Positions 56,243-64,000 of a stretch of 64,000 nt of DNA are shown in pieces. Within the stretch, counting starts at the first letter, position 1. Each line of letters opens with the position of its first letter. Both the position numbers and the translations under genes were made by a program. The DNA comes from JACNKJ01 sp964344565 (GTDB lineage Bacteria; Krumholzibacteriota; Krumholzibacteriia; JACNKJ01): the NCBI GenBank assembly GCA_964344565.1, contig CAYFNT010000009.1, positions 54,146 to 118,145 on the forward strand, in the 5' to 3' direction. Below the pieces are notes generated by a model that had not been told where the DNA came from, made no database searches, and saw only the letters and a program-made list of their open reading frames with translations.

Positions 56243-56884
56243 ATGCACACACGACGGCAAGTGAAGATTCTCGCGGCCTTGATCGCCCTGGCGATCCATG
56301 CCCTTCCATCACTCTCCCTCACCGAGCACATCGACGCGGGCGAGCTCCAGTCGCGAATCGGCCAGGGCGGCAGTCTCTTCGAACTGGTGGCCCAGGTGGG
56401 CGACGGCGCCGAGGGAAGCCGTCCCGAGTTCGAGCTCCAGGGCGGCATTGGACAGAGCCTCGCCGAAGCTTCCCACGAGTGGCAGTCGAATGGGGAGGAA
56501 GCCTTTCGACTCGAGTATTCCCACGGCGTACTGAAGTTCTCCCTGGGCGGAATCGAACTCCTGAGCGAGATGGATTCCGGTCCCGTGAATCTCTACGTGC
56601 GCTGCCTCGCCGAGCCTGACAAGAGCGGCGTCACCCTCATCGATCTCGGCATCGACGGCGACCACCTCGGCGATTCCTGCTGGACCCTCGGTCCCTACGG
56701 CGACGAAATCTTGTGGATCGACCTCGACGGCCTTTCCAGGGAGTTCGCCCTCACGGGAACGGCGAACTTCGCCTGGATCGGCGACAGGCCGGATCCGGAT
56801 GATCTGACCTTCGTGCTGGGCGGAACCGTGGGCTCGTCCGCCAGCGAGGAAAGCAGCTGGAGCCAGGTCAAGCAGCTCTATTGA
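56243..56884 (+). CDS. Small exported protein of unknown function
   Basis: This 213-residue protein has a signal segment (VKILAALIALAIHALPSLS). The mature part is beta-rich and Gly/Asp/Glu-rich (ELVAQVGDGAEGSRPEFEL, VLKFSLGGIELLSEM, TFVLGGTVGSSAS), somewhat like choice-of-anchor type secreted domains, but there is no C-terminal anchor here and I do not recognise a family. The start follows GGGGAAGG, which lies in a hairpin. It is separated from the GH38 gene by a 104-bp leader and converges on lplA with a 1-bp gap. Confidence 0.6.
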   Translation: MHTRRQVKILAALIALAIHALPSLSLTEHIDAGELQSRIGQGGSLFELVAQVGDGAEGSRPEFELQGGIGQSLAEASHEWQSNGEEAFRLEYSHGVLKFSLGGIELLSEMDSGPVNLYVRCLAEPDKSGVTLIDLGIDGDHLGDSCWTLGPYGDEILWIDLDGLSREFALTGTANFAWIGDRPDPDDLTFVLGGTVGSSASEESSWSQVKQLY

Positions 56885-56885
56885 A

Positions 56886-57512
56886 TCAGGAGAATTCGGG
56901 CAGGGAATCCTGCGTGAAGACCTCACGGAGGCGGCGGAGCCATGTCTCGACGTCGCCATCGGGATCGAGAGAGCCCATGAATTCGGCGTGCCCGCGACCC
57001 TCGCGATAGTCCGGCTCCCGCGGGGGATGGGCGAGCCATAGCTCGGCCGTTTCGGTGGGTGGCTTGAACAGGAGCGTCGTCGAGTAGAGGAAGAGATCTT
57101 TGGCGCGATAGACGCAGGAGCCCCCGACCTTCTTTCCCTTCAGCGCGAGGTCGCTGCTGCCCGCCTTCTCCACGCCAGGAATGCCCGCGCGGTCGAGCCC
57201 GTCGATGACCCAGTCGGTCAGTGCGTCGAAGACCTTCCGCACGCCGCCCACGCCGGGCAGGGGGATGGCCACGGCCAGTACGAGATTGCCGCCGTCCAGA
57301 ACCACCGCGCAGCCGCCTCCCAGGCGTCGCCTCACCTTCACACCGTCGTCCATACAGGTTTCGGGTTTGAGCTCCAGGTCGATCTTGCTGCCCCGACCCA
57401 GCACCACTTCGGCCGAAGCCGGCCGAAAGATCTCGATCTCCGCGCGGCCGCTACGCCGACTGCGTTCGAGCAGCAGCTCGTCGCGCCGGTAGGGAAGCGG
57501 GTCGATGGGCAT
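56886..57512 (-). CDS. lplA: Lipoate-protein ligase A family protein
   Basis: This 208-residue protein belongs to the biotin/lipoate ligase fold. It has the substrate loop RRLGGGCAVV followed by DGGNLVLAV, matching the RRxSGGGxVxxxxGN pattern with Leu in place of Ser. It also has the lysine segment DLALKGKKVGGS for lipoyl-AMP binding. It would attach lipoate or octanoate to the lipoyl domain of the E2 encoded upstream. It is shorter than E. coli LplA, with no accessory domain. It starts 1 bp after the lpdA stop, as the last gene of the pyruvate dehydrogenase operon. Confidence 0.85.
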   Translation of the reverse strand: MPIDPLPYRRDELLLERSRRSGRAEIEIFRPASAEVVLGRGSKIDLELKPETCMDDGVKVRRRLGGGCAVVLDGGNLVLAVAIPLPGVGGVRKVFDALTDWVIDGLDRAGIPGVEKAGSSDLALKGKKVGGSCVYRAKDLFLYSTTLLFKPPTETAELWLAHPPREPDYREGRGHAEFMGSLDPDGDVETWLRRLREVFTQDSLPEFS

Positions 57513-57513
57513 C

Positions 57514-58932
57514 CTAGGATTTCTTGGGTGCGCTGACGTGGATCGCCGAACCCGAGGCCACCTCCGCCGCCTCGAAGATGGCCTCCGAGAGCGTGGGATG
57601 GGGGTGGATGGTCACCATGATGTCCTCCAGGGTGGCGCCCATCTCGAGGGCCAGGGTGCCTTCGGCGATGAGTTCGCTGGCCTGGGGGCCGACCATGGCC
57701 ACGCCGAGCACGCGGCCCGTCTTCGGATCGCTGAGCACCTTGGCAAGGCCCTCGTTGCGGCCGAGGGTTCGCGCGCGTCCCAGGGCGGAGAGGGGGAAGC
57801 GCCCGACATTGACCTCGATGCCCTGCTCCTCGGCCTCGCGTTCGGTGAGACCGGTCCAGGCCAGTTCGGGATCGGTGAAGACCACGGCGGGGATGGCGCG
57901 GTTGTCGAAGGCGGCGTCGTGTCCGGCAATGGTTTCGGCGGCGACCTTGGCTTCGCGGCTGGCCTTGTGGGCCAGCATGGGTCCGGGGGCCACGTCGCCG
58001 ATGGCGTAGATGTGATCGAGTTCGCTGCGGCACTGCTCGTCGGTGGGGATGCGGCCCTCGTCGTCGGTCTTCAGGCCGGTCATCTCCAGTCCTATGTTGT
58101 CGGTGTTGGGGCGGCGTCCCACGGCCACGAGAACCTGGGCGGTGTCGATCACCTGCTCCTCGCCGTTCTTCTCGATGGTTGCCTTGTAGCCGCCGTCGGT
58201 CTGCTCGAGCTTCACGACCTTGGAGTCGGTGAGGATGTTCTCGAAGCGCTGCTCGGCGCTCTTCACGACCACGCGCACCAGATCGGCATCGGCGCCCTGA
58301 AGCAGGCTGGGGAAGAACTCCACCATGGTCACCTTGGAACCGAGACCGGCGTAGATCATGCCCATTTCCAGTCCGATGTAGCCTCCGCCGACCACCAGCA
58401 GGCTTTCGGGGATCTCGGGAATCTTCAGCGCCTCGGCGGAGGTCCACACCGGCAGATCGTAGGCGGCCGGAAGCTCGTTGATGCGCGAGCCGGTGGCGAT
58501 GATGCAGTGTTTGAACTGGATGCCCGAGACTTCCGCGTCCTCCAGGACGAGGCTGTTGGGGCCGTCGAAGCGCGCGCGTCCCTTGATCACTTCCACGCCG
58601 CGGTTCTTCAGCAGACCGCGGATGCCGCCGGTGAGGCCATCGACGACCTCGCTGGTCCACTCGCGAAGACGCTCGGGATCCATCTCGAGGTTCGAGACCT
58701 TGAGGCCGAACTTCTCGCCGTGGCGCGCCGCGTCGGCCACCTCCACCGCGTTGATGAGGGCCTTCGACGGGATGCATCCCTCGCGAAGGCAGACGCCGCC
58801 CAGTTTCTCCTCGCGCTCGATGAGCGTGACCTCGAGGCCGAGGTCCGCGGCGCGCAGGGCGGCCACGTATCCGCCGGGGCCCGCGCCGATGACGACGAGA
58901 TCGTTTTCCTGCTTGAGCTGTCCCATGACCAT
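57514..58932 (-). CDS. lpdA: Dihydrolipoamide dehydrogenase (E3)
   Basis: This 472-residue flavoprotein has FAD-binding VIGAGPGGYVAALRA, the redox disulfide CLREGC, NAD-binding VVGGGYIGLEMG and the C-terminal catalytic pair in IHPHPTLSE. It reoxidises dihydrolipoyl groups of the E2 subunit with NAD+. The start at 58932 has GGAGG 8 nt upstream. An ATG two codons further is also possible. It follows pdhC by 13 bp in the leftward operon. Confidence 0.95.
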   Translation of the reverse strand: MVMGQLKQENDLVVIGAGPGGYVAALRAADLGLEVTLIEREEKLGGVCLREGCIPSKALINAVEVADAARHGEKFGLKVSNLEMDPERLREWTSEVVDGLTGGIRGLLKNRGVEVIKGRARFDGPNSLVLEDAEVSGIQFKHCIIATGSRINELPAAYDLPVWTSAEALKIPEIPESLLVVGGGYIGLEMGMIYAGLGSKVTMVEFFPSLLQGADADLVRVVVKSAEQRFENILTDSKVVKLEQTDGGYKATIEKNGEEQVIDTAQVLVAVGRRPNTDNIGLEMTGLKTDDEGRIPTDEQCRSELDHIYAIGDVAPGPMLAHKASREAKVAAETIAGHDAAFDNRAIPAVVFTDPELAWTGLTEREAEEQGIEVNVGRFPLSALGRARTLGRNEGLAKVLSDPKTGRVLGVAMVGPQASELIAEGTLALEMGATLEDIMVTIHPHPTLSEAIFEAAEVASGSAIHVSAPKKS

Positions 58933-58945
58933 GCGTGCTTCCTCC

Positions 58946-60283
58946 CTACAGGCTCATGCGGATGGGGTCTTCGAGCTGGGCCATCACGTCGTTCACGAAG
59001 CGGGCCGCGTTGGCGCCGTCGGTGATGCGGTGATCGAAGGCCAGGGTGATGGGCATGATGCTGCGGATGACGATCTCGCCCTCGCGAACCACGGGCTTCT
59101 CGCGCACCTGCGCCATGCCGAGGATGGCCGCTTCCGGGTAGTTGATGGTGGGGATGAGCCCCGTTCCGCCAAGTACGCCGATGTTCGTGATCGAGAAGGT
59201 GCCTCCGCGCAGGTTGCCGGCCTCGATGCTGCCCTCGCGGGCCTGACCGGCCAGGTCGCGCACAGACTGGCTGATGGCGGCCACGCCCATGCGGTCGGTG
59301 TTCTTGATCACCGGCACCAGCAGGCCGCGCGGCGTGTCGGCCGCGAAGCCCACGTTGTAGTACTTCTTGGTGACGAGGGCCTGACGATGCGGATCCAGGC
59401 TGGAATTCAGCTCCGGGAAGCGCTGCAGGGCGTTGGCCACGGCCTTGATGACGAATGCCATGAAGGTGAGGCCGCCCTCGGGATCACGATCCTTCTCCGC
59501 TCTCAAGAACTCAGAGAGGTGGGTGACGTCGCATTCGTCCATGTGGGCCACGTGGGGCGCAATGACCATGGAGCTGGTCATCTTCCTGGCCACCTTGCGG
59601 CGGATGGAACGCAGCTCCTCCACCTCGATGGGTCCCCACTCGCTGAAGTCGGGAAGCTGCTCCACCTCGAAGTAGGGGATGGACGATCCGCCGCTGAAAT
59701 CCGCACTGATCGGCGGCAGCTCGGCTTCATGGGTTCCCGGCGCATCGGCGGTCCAGGCGCCGGCGGGACGGTCCAGGTCTTCGGCCGTCACGCGGCCACC
59801 GGGACCCGTGCCCACGATGGTATTGATGTCGATGCCCTTTTCCCGAGCCAGGCGACGAACCGCCGGGGCGGCGGCGACGCGAAGTCCGCTCCCCGCCACC
59901 GACTTCCCGCTATCCGCGGGCCCTGCTTTGGGTTCGGCATCGAAGGTCAACGCGGCCTTCTCGGCCGCGGCAGCCACCGAGGCGTGCAGGGCCGCATCAT
60001 CTGTTTCGCTTGCGCTGGTGACTGAAGACTGGGGACTGGAGACTTCTTTTCCGTCATCGATCACGGCGATGATGCTTCCCGTGTGAACGATGTCGCCCAC
60101 CTCTCCGCTTGTCTTGAGCACCTTGCCGCTGGCCGGCGAGGGAATGGTGACGGCGGCCTTGTCGGTTTCCACGTCCACCAGAGGATCGTCCTCCGCGATG
60201 GTGTCCCCCGAGGCCACATGCCATTTGAGGACTTCGCCTTCGTGGATGCCCTCACCCAGATCCGGAAGTTTGAATTCGTACAT
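58946..60283 (-). CDS. pdhC: Dihydrolipoamide acetyltransferase (E2) of the pyruvate dehydrogenase complex
   Basis: This 445-residue protein has one N-terminal lipoyl domain (lipoylated Lys in DVETDKAAVTI) and a flexible Ala/Ser/Asp-rich linker. A peripheral-subunit-binding domain (PAVRRLAREKGID) and the catalytic acyltransferase domain, with the active-site His in DHRITDG, follow. It is the core of the complex and transfers acetyl groups to CoA. The branched-chain 2-oxo acid E2 is an alternative, but the neighbouring E1 subunits look pyruvate-type. Confidence 0.92.
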   Translation of the reverse strand: MYEFKLPDLGEGIHEGEVLKWHVASGDTIAEDDPLVDVETDKAAVTIPSPASGKVLKTSGEVGDIVHTGSIIAVIDDGKEVSSPQSSVTSASETDDAALHASVAAAAEKAALTFDAEPKAGPADSGKSVAGSGLRVAAAPAVRRLAREKGIDINTIVGTGPGGRVTAEDLDRPAGAWTADAPGTHEAELPPISADFSGGSSIPYFEVEQLPDFSEWGPIEVEELRSIRRKVARKMTSSMVIAPHVAHMDECDVTHLSEFLRAEKDRDPEGGLTFMAFVIKAVANALQRFPELNSSLDPHRQALVTKKYYNVGFAADTPRGLLVPVIKNTDRMGVAAISQSVRDLAGQAREGSIEAGNLRGGTFSITNIGVLGGTGLIPTINYPEAAILGMAQVREKPVVREGEIVIRSIMPITLAFDHRITDGANAARFVNDVMAQLEDPIRMSL

Positions 60284-60292
60284 TCCGCCCCC

Positions 60293-61270
60293 CTAAAAGG
60301 CCATGGTGGCGTCGAGCTGACGCTCCACCTGCATCGCCGTGGGAAGATACCATTTCTCGCGCGCGAAGTTGGGCGTGACCACGTCGAATCCGGTCACCCG
60401 TCCCACCGGCGCTTCGAGATACATGAGCGAGTGGTCGTTGATGCGCGTGATGATCTCGCTGGAGATGCCCAGGCTGCGCGGAGCTTCCTGAACCACGACG
60501 CAACGGCCGGTCTTCTTGACCGAGTCGTTGATGGTGTCGCTGTCCAGGGGCGCGACGCTGAGCAGGTCGATGAGTTCGACGCTCACGCCCTTCTTCTCCA
60601 TGCGCTCCACCGCGTCGAGGGACTGCCGCATCATGGCGCCCCAGGCGACCAGGGTGATGTCGCTTCCTTCCTTCACCAGCTCGGCCTTGCCGATCTCCAT
60701 GACCTCGGGCTCCTCGGGCACCTCTTCCTTGAAGGCCCGATAGCTCCGCTTCGGCTCCATGAAGATCACCGGATCGTTGTCGCGGATGGCCGCCACCATG
60801 AGGGCGCGGGCGTTTCGCGGACCGGAGGGCAGCACCACCTTGAGGCCAGGGAAGTGGGCGTAGGTGGCCTCGCGGCTCTCGCTGTGATGCTCCAGGGCGT
60901 GAACCCCGCCGCCGTAGGGCATGCGCAGGACCATGGGCACGGTGATGTTGCCCTGGCTGCGGGATCGCCAGCGGGAGGCATGGCTTTCCACCTGCTGAAG
61001 ACCGTAGTAGCTGAAGCCCGAGAACTGCATCTCGCCGATGGGGCGCAGGCCCGCCTGGGCCATGCCGATGGCGGCGCCCACGAGGGCCGATTCGGCGATG
61101 GGCGTGTCGATGGAACGCTGCTCGCCGAACTTCTCGGTGAGTCCCTCGGTGACGCGGAACACGCCGCCGTTCACACCGATGTCCTGCCCGAGCACGAGTA
61201 CGCTCTCGTCGGCTTCCATTTCTTGATGCAGGGCGAGGTTGATCGCCTGGACCATGTTGAGCTTAGGCAT
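60293..61270 (-). CDS. pdhB: Pyruvate dehydrogenase E1 component, beta subunit
   Basis: This 325-residue protein has the transketolase-like fold of E1 beta: QAINLALHQEMEADESVLVLG at the start, the central FSGFSYYGLQQVESHASRW and the C-terminal VTGFDVVTPNFAREKWYLP. With the alpha subunit it forms the heterotetrameric, thiamine-diphosphate-dependent decarboxylase. It overlaps the end of pdhA by 8 bp, so the two subunits are translationally coupled. Confidence 0.93.
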   Translation of the reverse strand: MPKLNMVQAINLALHQEMEADESVLVLGQDIGVNGGVFRVTEGLTEKFGEQRSIDTPIAESALVGAAIGMAQAGLRPIGEMQFSGFSYYGLQQVESHASRWRSRSQGNITVPMVLRMPYGGGVHALEHHSESREATYAHFPGLKVVLPSGPRNARALMVAAIRDNDPVIFMEPKRSYRAFKEEVPEEPEVMEIGKAELVKEGSDITLVAWGAMMRQSLDAVERMEKKGVSVELIDLLSVAPLDSDTINDSVKKTGRCVVVQEAPRSLGISSEIITRINDHSLMYLEAPVGRVTGFDVVTPNFAREKWYLPTAMQVERQLDATMAF

Positions 61271-62372
61271 CGGCGACTCCTTCCAGATCCTGGGGGAACT
61301 CGGTGCGGATGTTCTCCATGAAGATCTCGCGCTGGCGTTCGAGTTCGGGGTTTCCCTCTTCGAGCACGTGGTCGAAGGGAGCTGCGGGATGGATCTTCTC
61401 CATGCCCTCGAACTCCGCCACGTTGGCGGCGACTTCGGCCTTGATCTCTTCTTCCAGGGCGGCCTGCCTGTCGCCGTCCCAGATGCCCTTGTCTTCGAGA
61501 TAGCGCTGGAAGCGCGTGATGGGATCCTTCTTGGCCCACTCGGCCACTTCCTCGTCGCTGCGGTAGCGGGTGGGATCGTCGGCGGTGGTGTGCACGCCCA
61601 TGCGATAGGTCTGGGCTTCGATGAGCGTGGGGCCCTCGCCCTTGCGGGCGCGCTCGGCCGCCTGGCTCACGGCGGTGTAGACCGCCAGGGCGTCGTTGCC
61701 GTCGACGACGATGCCCGGGATGTCGTAGGCGATGGCCTTCTGGGCGAGGGTGGCCGAGTTCGTCTGCTTGGCCCTCGGCGTGGAGATGGCCCATCCGTTG
61801 TTCTGGATGATGAAGATCACCGGGCTCTTCCATACGGACGCGAAGTTGAGGCCCTCGTGGAAGTCGCCCTCGCTGGTGGCGCCGTCGCCGAAGAAGTTGA
61901 GGACCACGGCGTCCTCGCCCTTCATCTGCATGGCGTAGGCGATGCCCACGGCCTGGGGCACATGGGAGGCGATGACGATGTTGTCGGGGATGGTGCGGTC
62001 GTCCATGGACACCGCCGCGCCTTCTTCGTGACCTGCCCAGAACTTGAGAAGCTGGGTGAAGGACTGGCCGCGGGCCAGACGTCCGGGGAGTTCACGGAAG
62101 GCGCCGGTGAACCAATCGCTCTCGCGTGTTGCGAGGGTGGCGGCCACGGAAACGGCCTCCTGCCCGGCGGTGGGAGGGAAGGTGCCGAGCCGGCCGGTGC
62201 GCTGCAGCTTGAGCATGCGGGAGTCGGCCTCTCGGCCCAGGCACATGAGCCGGTGCATGCGAAGGAGCTCGTCGTCGGGAAGCCCGGGATCGAGGGAAGG
62301 ATCCGCCTTTCCCTCGCCGTCCAGGATCTCCAGCCTGGACACGCTGAAAGTCGAAATCTCGGTAAGGGGCAT
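61263..62372 (-). CDS. pdhA: Pyruvate dehydrogenase E1 component, alpha subunit
   Basis: This 369-residue protein has the thiamine-diphosphate motif GDGATSEGDFHEGLNFA, ending about 30 residues later in QNN. Phrases close to Bacillus-type PdhA are present (LQRTGRLGTFPPTAGQEA, HTTADDPTRYR), which favours pyruvate over branched-chain substrates. The start at 62372 follows GAGAGGAAAA. The in-frame ATG at 62402 would add 10 basic residues. It is the first gene of the leftward operon pdhA-pdhB-pdhC-lpdA-lplA. Confidence 0.92.
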   Translation of the reverse strand: MPLTEISTFSVSRLEILDGEGKADPSLDPGLPDDELLRMHRLMCLGREADSRMLKLQRTGRLGTFPPTAGQEAVSVAATLATRESDWFTGAFRELPGRLARGQSFTQLLKFWAGHEEGAAVSMDDRTIPDNIVIASHVPQAVGIAYAMQMKGEDAVVLNFFGDGATSEGDFHEGLNFASVWKSPVIFIIQNNGWAISTPRAKQTNSATLAQKAIAYDIPGIVVDGNDALAVYTAVSQAAERARKGEGPTLIEAQTYRMGVHTTADDPTRYRSDEEVAEWAKKDPITRFQRYLEDKGIWDGDRQAALEEEIKAEVAANVAEFEGMEKIHPAAPFDHVLEEGNPELERQREIFMENIRTEFPQDLEGVADA

Positions 62373-62442
62373 GGTTTTCCTCTCGTAGCGGTTCGCCCTC
62401 AACTAGCAAAGAAATGTCGCTAATGTCCAGTGTATCAACAAC

Positions 62443-62460
62443 TTAAAGATTTAACGGTTA
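62443..62460. promoter_or_regulatory. AT-rich overlapping palindromes between divergent pdhA and flavoprotein genes
   Basis: TTAAA-GA-TTTAA (62443-62454) overlaps TAAC-G-GTTA (62452-62460). The AT-rich island stands out in GC-rich DNA between two divergent start codons, so it may be a shared operator. No convincing -35/-10 pair was found for either direction. Confidence 0.3.
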
Positions 62461-62573
62461 GGATACCCGGAAATCCCCAAAGGCTCCCTGCGGGCTTGCC
62501 GACGGCCCGCGCTTGACCCACTTTCCAGGACGTGGTCGGATGGTCGGCCGATGCAGTCTAGGAGGTTCGAGGC

Positions 62574-64000
62574 GTGGGCTCCAGCGAGAAATCCAAGGCG
62601 ATTCCCCAGGGAGATTGGGATTGCGATGTGGCGGTCATCGGCGCCGGTCCCGGCGGCGAGGACTGCGCCAGGGAGCTTGCCGGCGGCGGGCTGAAGGTCG
62701 CCTTGGTCAACGACGCTCCCCTTCCCGGCGGCGAGTGCCTCTGGCGTGGCTGCATTCCCTCGAAGACCTGGCGCGCGGCGGCCGATCGTCTGCGCGATCG
62801 AGAGCATGACTCGAATCTCGGCGTGATGGGCACAGGAGGCGAGAAGCTCGACTGGACCGCCCTCGAGGAGTTCCGCAATACCTTGCTCACCGAGCGCGGC
62901 GAGCTGGCCCTGAAGACCGATCTCAAATCGAAGATCGATTACATCCACGCCCGCGCGTCCTTCGCCGGCGAGCACGTGTTGGATATTCGTGAGCCGGACG
63001 GTTCCACTCGCAAGCTCGGTTTCGGGGCGGCGGTCATCGCCACCGGCGCGCCCGCCTTCATTCCTCCCATTCCCGGCGCCCACGAGGCCTTCGAGAGCGG
63101 CGCCGTGCTCACCAGCGATACCGTTTGGGATCTTCCCGATCGTCCGGAACGTCTCGGCATCGTCGGCGCGGGAGCCATCGGCCTGGAGATGGCCCAGATC
63201 TTCCGCGATTTCGGCAGCGAGGTGGTGCTCGTCGAGATGATGGATCGCATCCTTCCCGAAATGGAGAGGGGGGTGTCCCTCGGTCTGCAGAAGGTTCTGG
63301 AGAACGAGGCGAGGCTCCGGCTGCACTGCTCGGCCAAGGTCACCGGCATTGAGGGATCTGCGGGAGACGTGACCCTGAGCTTCCTCGATTCGGACGGCGC
63401 GCAGCAGGCCGTGGCCTTGGACCGCGTGCTCATGGCGACCGGCAAGCGTCCGGTGCTGGACGCGCTGGGCCTGGAGTCGGCGGGCATCGTGACGGAAGGC
63501 GGCGTCATCGTCGTGGACGACTCCTGTCGCACGAACCTGCCTCATATCTTCGCCGTGGGCGACGTGATCGGCGGGCTCATGCTTGCCCATACCGCCTCGG
63601 CCCAGGGCCGCGTGGCGGCGGAGGTCATGCTCGGCGGGGAGGCCCGCTATGACGTCGACCTGGACGGCGGCGTCGTCTTCACCCGACCTCAAGTCGCCTC
63701 GGTGGGATTGAGTCTCGAGCAGGCGGGGGCGCGCGGCATCGACGCGGGCGAGATGCGCTATCCCCTGGATGTGGATGTGAAGGCTCGACTGAATTTCGAG
63801 ACCCAGGGCATGTTCAAGCTGGTAGCCGAGAAGGGTGAAGGTCGGATTCTCGGCGCCCACCTCCTTGCCGACCACGCGGACGCCCTGGTGGGTGAGGCCG
63901 TGGCCCTTGTCGCTGCTGGCGCGACGCTCCACGATCTTACCCGCGCCATCCACCCTCACCCCACCCAGACGGAAATCTGGGGCGAGATGGCCAGAAGGCT
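62574..64000 (+). CDS. Dihydrolipoamide dehydrogenase-like flavoprotein (3' end outside window)
   Basis: The reading frame starts with GTG at 62574, 8 nt after AGGAGG, and runs off the window. About 475 residues are visible, nearly full length for the family. It has FAD-binding VIGAGPGGEDCAREL, a redox pair CLWRGCIPSK, NAD-binding IVGAGAIGLEMAQIF and the C-terminal His-Glu pair in IHPHPTQTEIW. These place it in the Lpd/mercuric reductase family. It is divergent from the pdh operon, which has its own E3. It could serve a different lipoyl enzyme or reduce another substrate. No N-terminal metal-binding domain is present to support mercury reduction. Confidence 0.88.
   Translation, partial: MGSSEKSKAIPQGDWDCDVAVIGAGPGGEDCARELAGGGLKVALVNDAPLPGGECLWRGCIPSKTWRAAADRLRDREHDSNLGVMGTGGEKLDWTALEEFRNTLLTERGELALKTDLKSKIDYIHARASFAGEHVLDIREPDGSTRKLGFGAAVIATGAPAFIPPIPGAHEAFESGAVLTSDTVWDLPDRPERLGIVGAGAIGLEMAQIFRDFGSEVVLVEMMDRILPEMERGVSLGLQKVLENEARLRLHCSAKVTGIEGSAGDVTLSFLDSDGAQQAVALDRVLMATGKRPVLDALGLESAGIVTEGGVIVVDDSCRTNLPHIFAVGDVIGGLMLAHTASAQGRVAAEVMLGGEARYDVDLDGGVVFTRPQVASVGLSLEQAGARGIDAGEMRYPLDVDVKARLNFETQGMFKLVAEKGEGRILGAHLLADHADALVGEAVALVAAGATLHDLTRAIHPHPTQTEIWGEMARR

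Overview
The window is about 64 kb of GC-rich bacterial chromosome, densely coding, with short intergenic gaps and several long polycistronic runs. Four secreted proteins end in a FlgD-like Ig/Por-type sorting domain (core WPNPFNP, ending SGVYLxxL). This feature, together with DUF3160, DUF4139 and DUF2330 proteins and an alternative complex III plus caa3 oxidase operon, points to an aerobic or microaerobic Gram-negative bacterium of the wider FCB group (for example Krumholzibacteriota, Eisenbacteria, Latescibacterota or relatives). That placement is inference from gene content. No tRNA, rRNA, CRISPR array, insertion sequence or phage gene was seen.

Layout. 0-9.6 kb: an M14 carboxypeptidase and two closely related subtilisins, all with C-terminal sorting domains, then a flippase. 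9.6-17.4 kb: a DUF4139 protein, a sodium/solute symporter, a HAD 5'-nucleotidase, a lower-GC pair (DUF2330 and a barrel-like protein) and rlmN. 17.5-23.4 kb: a CotH/lamin-tail surface protein and a lower-GC DUF3160 protein. 23.4-33.4 kb: a regulatory island with a histidine kinase, three AAA+ activators of the NtrC class, two secreted or outer-membrane proteins behind a sigma-54-type promoter, a small acidic secreted protein, and a gene-free stretch holding a second sigma-54-type promoter, a strongly foldable segment and a perfect intrinsic terminator. 33.4-48 kb: the respiratory locus actABCDEF, a small membrane protein, sco, coxBACD, ctaB (opposite strand) and ctaA. 48-56 kb: a cluster with a CBM9-like protein, a symporter with an embedded TPR segment, a PNGase F-like protein, GH130 and GH38, which together suggest use of N-glycans or other mannosides. 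56-64 kb: a small secreted protein behind a hairpin-rich leader, the leftward pyruvate dehydrogenase operon pdhA-pdhB-pdhC-lpdA-lplA, and a divergent second Lpd-like flavoprotein that runs off the window.

How the genes fit together. Pyruvate dehydrogenase feeds acetyl-CoA and NADH into central metabolism. Quinol is oxidised by alternative complex III and electrons pass to an A2-type caa3 oxidase, with Sco, CtaA and CtaB supplying copper and heme A. The secreted peptidases and the glycan cluster suggest a scavenger of glycoproteins. The most promising unexplained element is the candidate sigma-54-transcribed structured RNA at about 33123-33376, next to the TPR-AAA+ activator gene. A second regulatory oddity is that the AAA+ response regulator at 24677-26050 carries GAATDV in place of the sigma-54-contacting GAFTGA loop.
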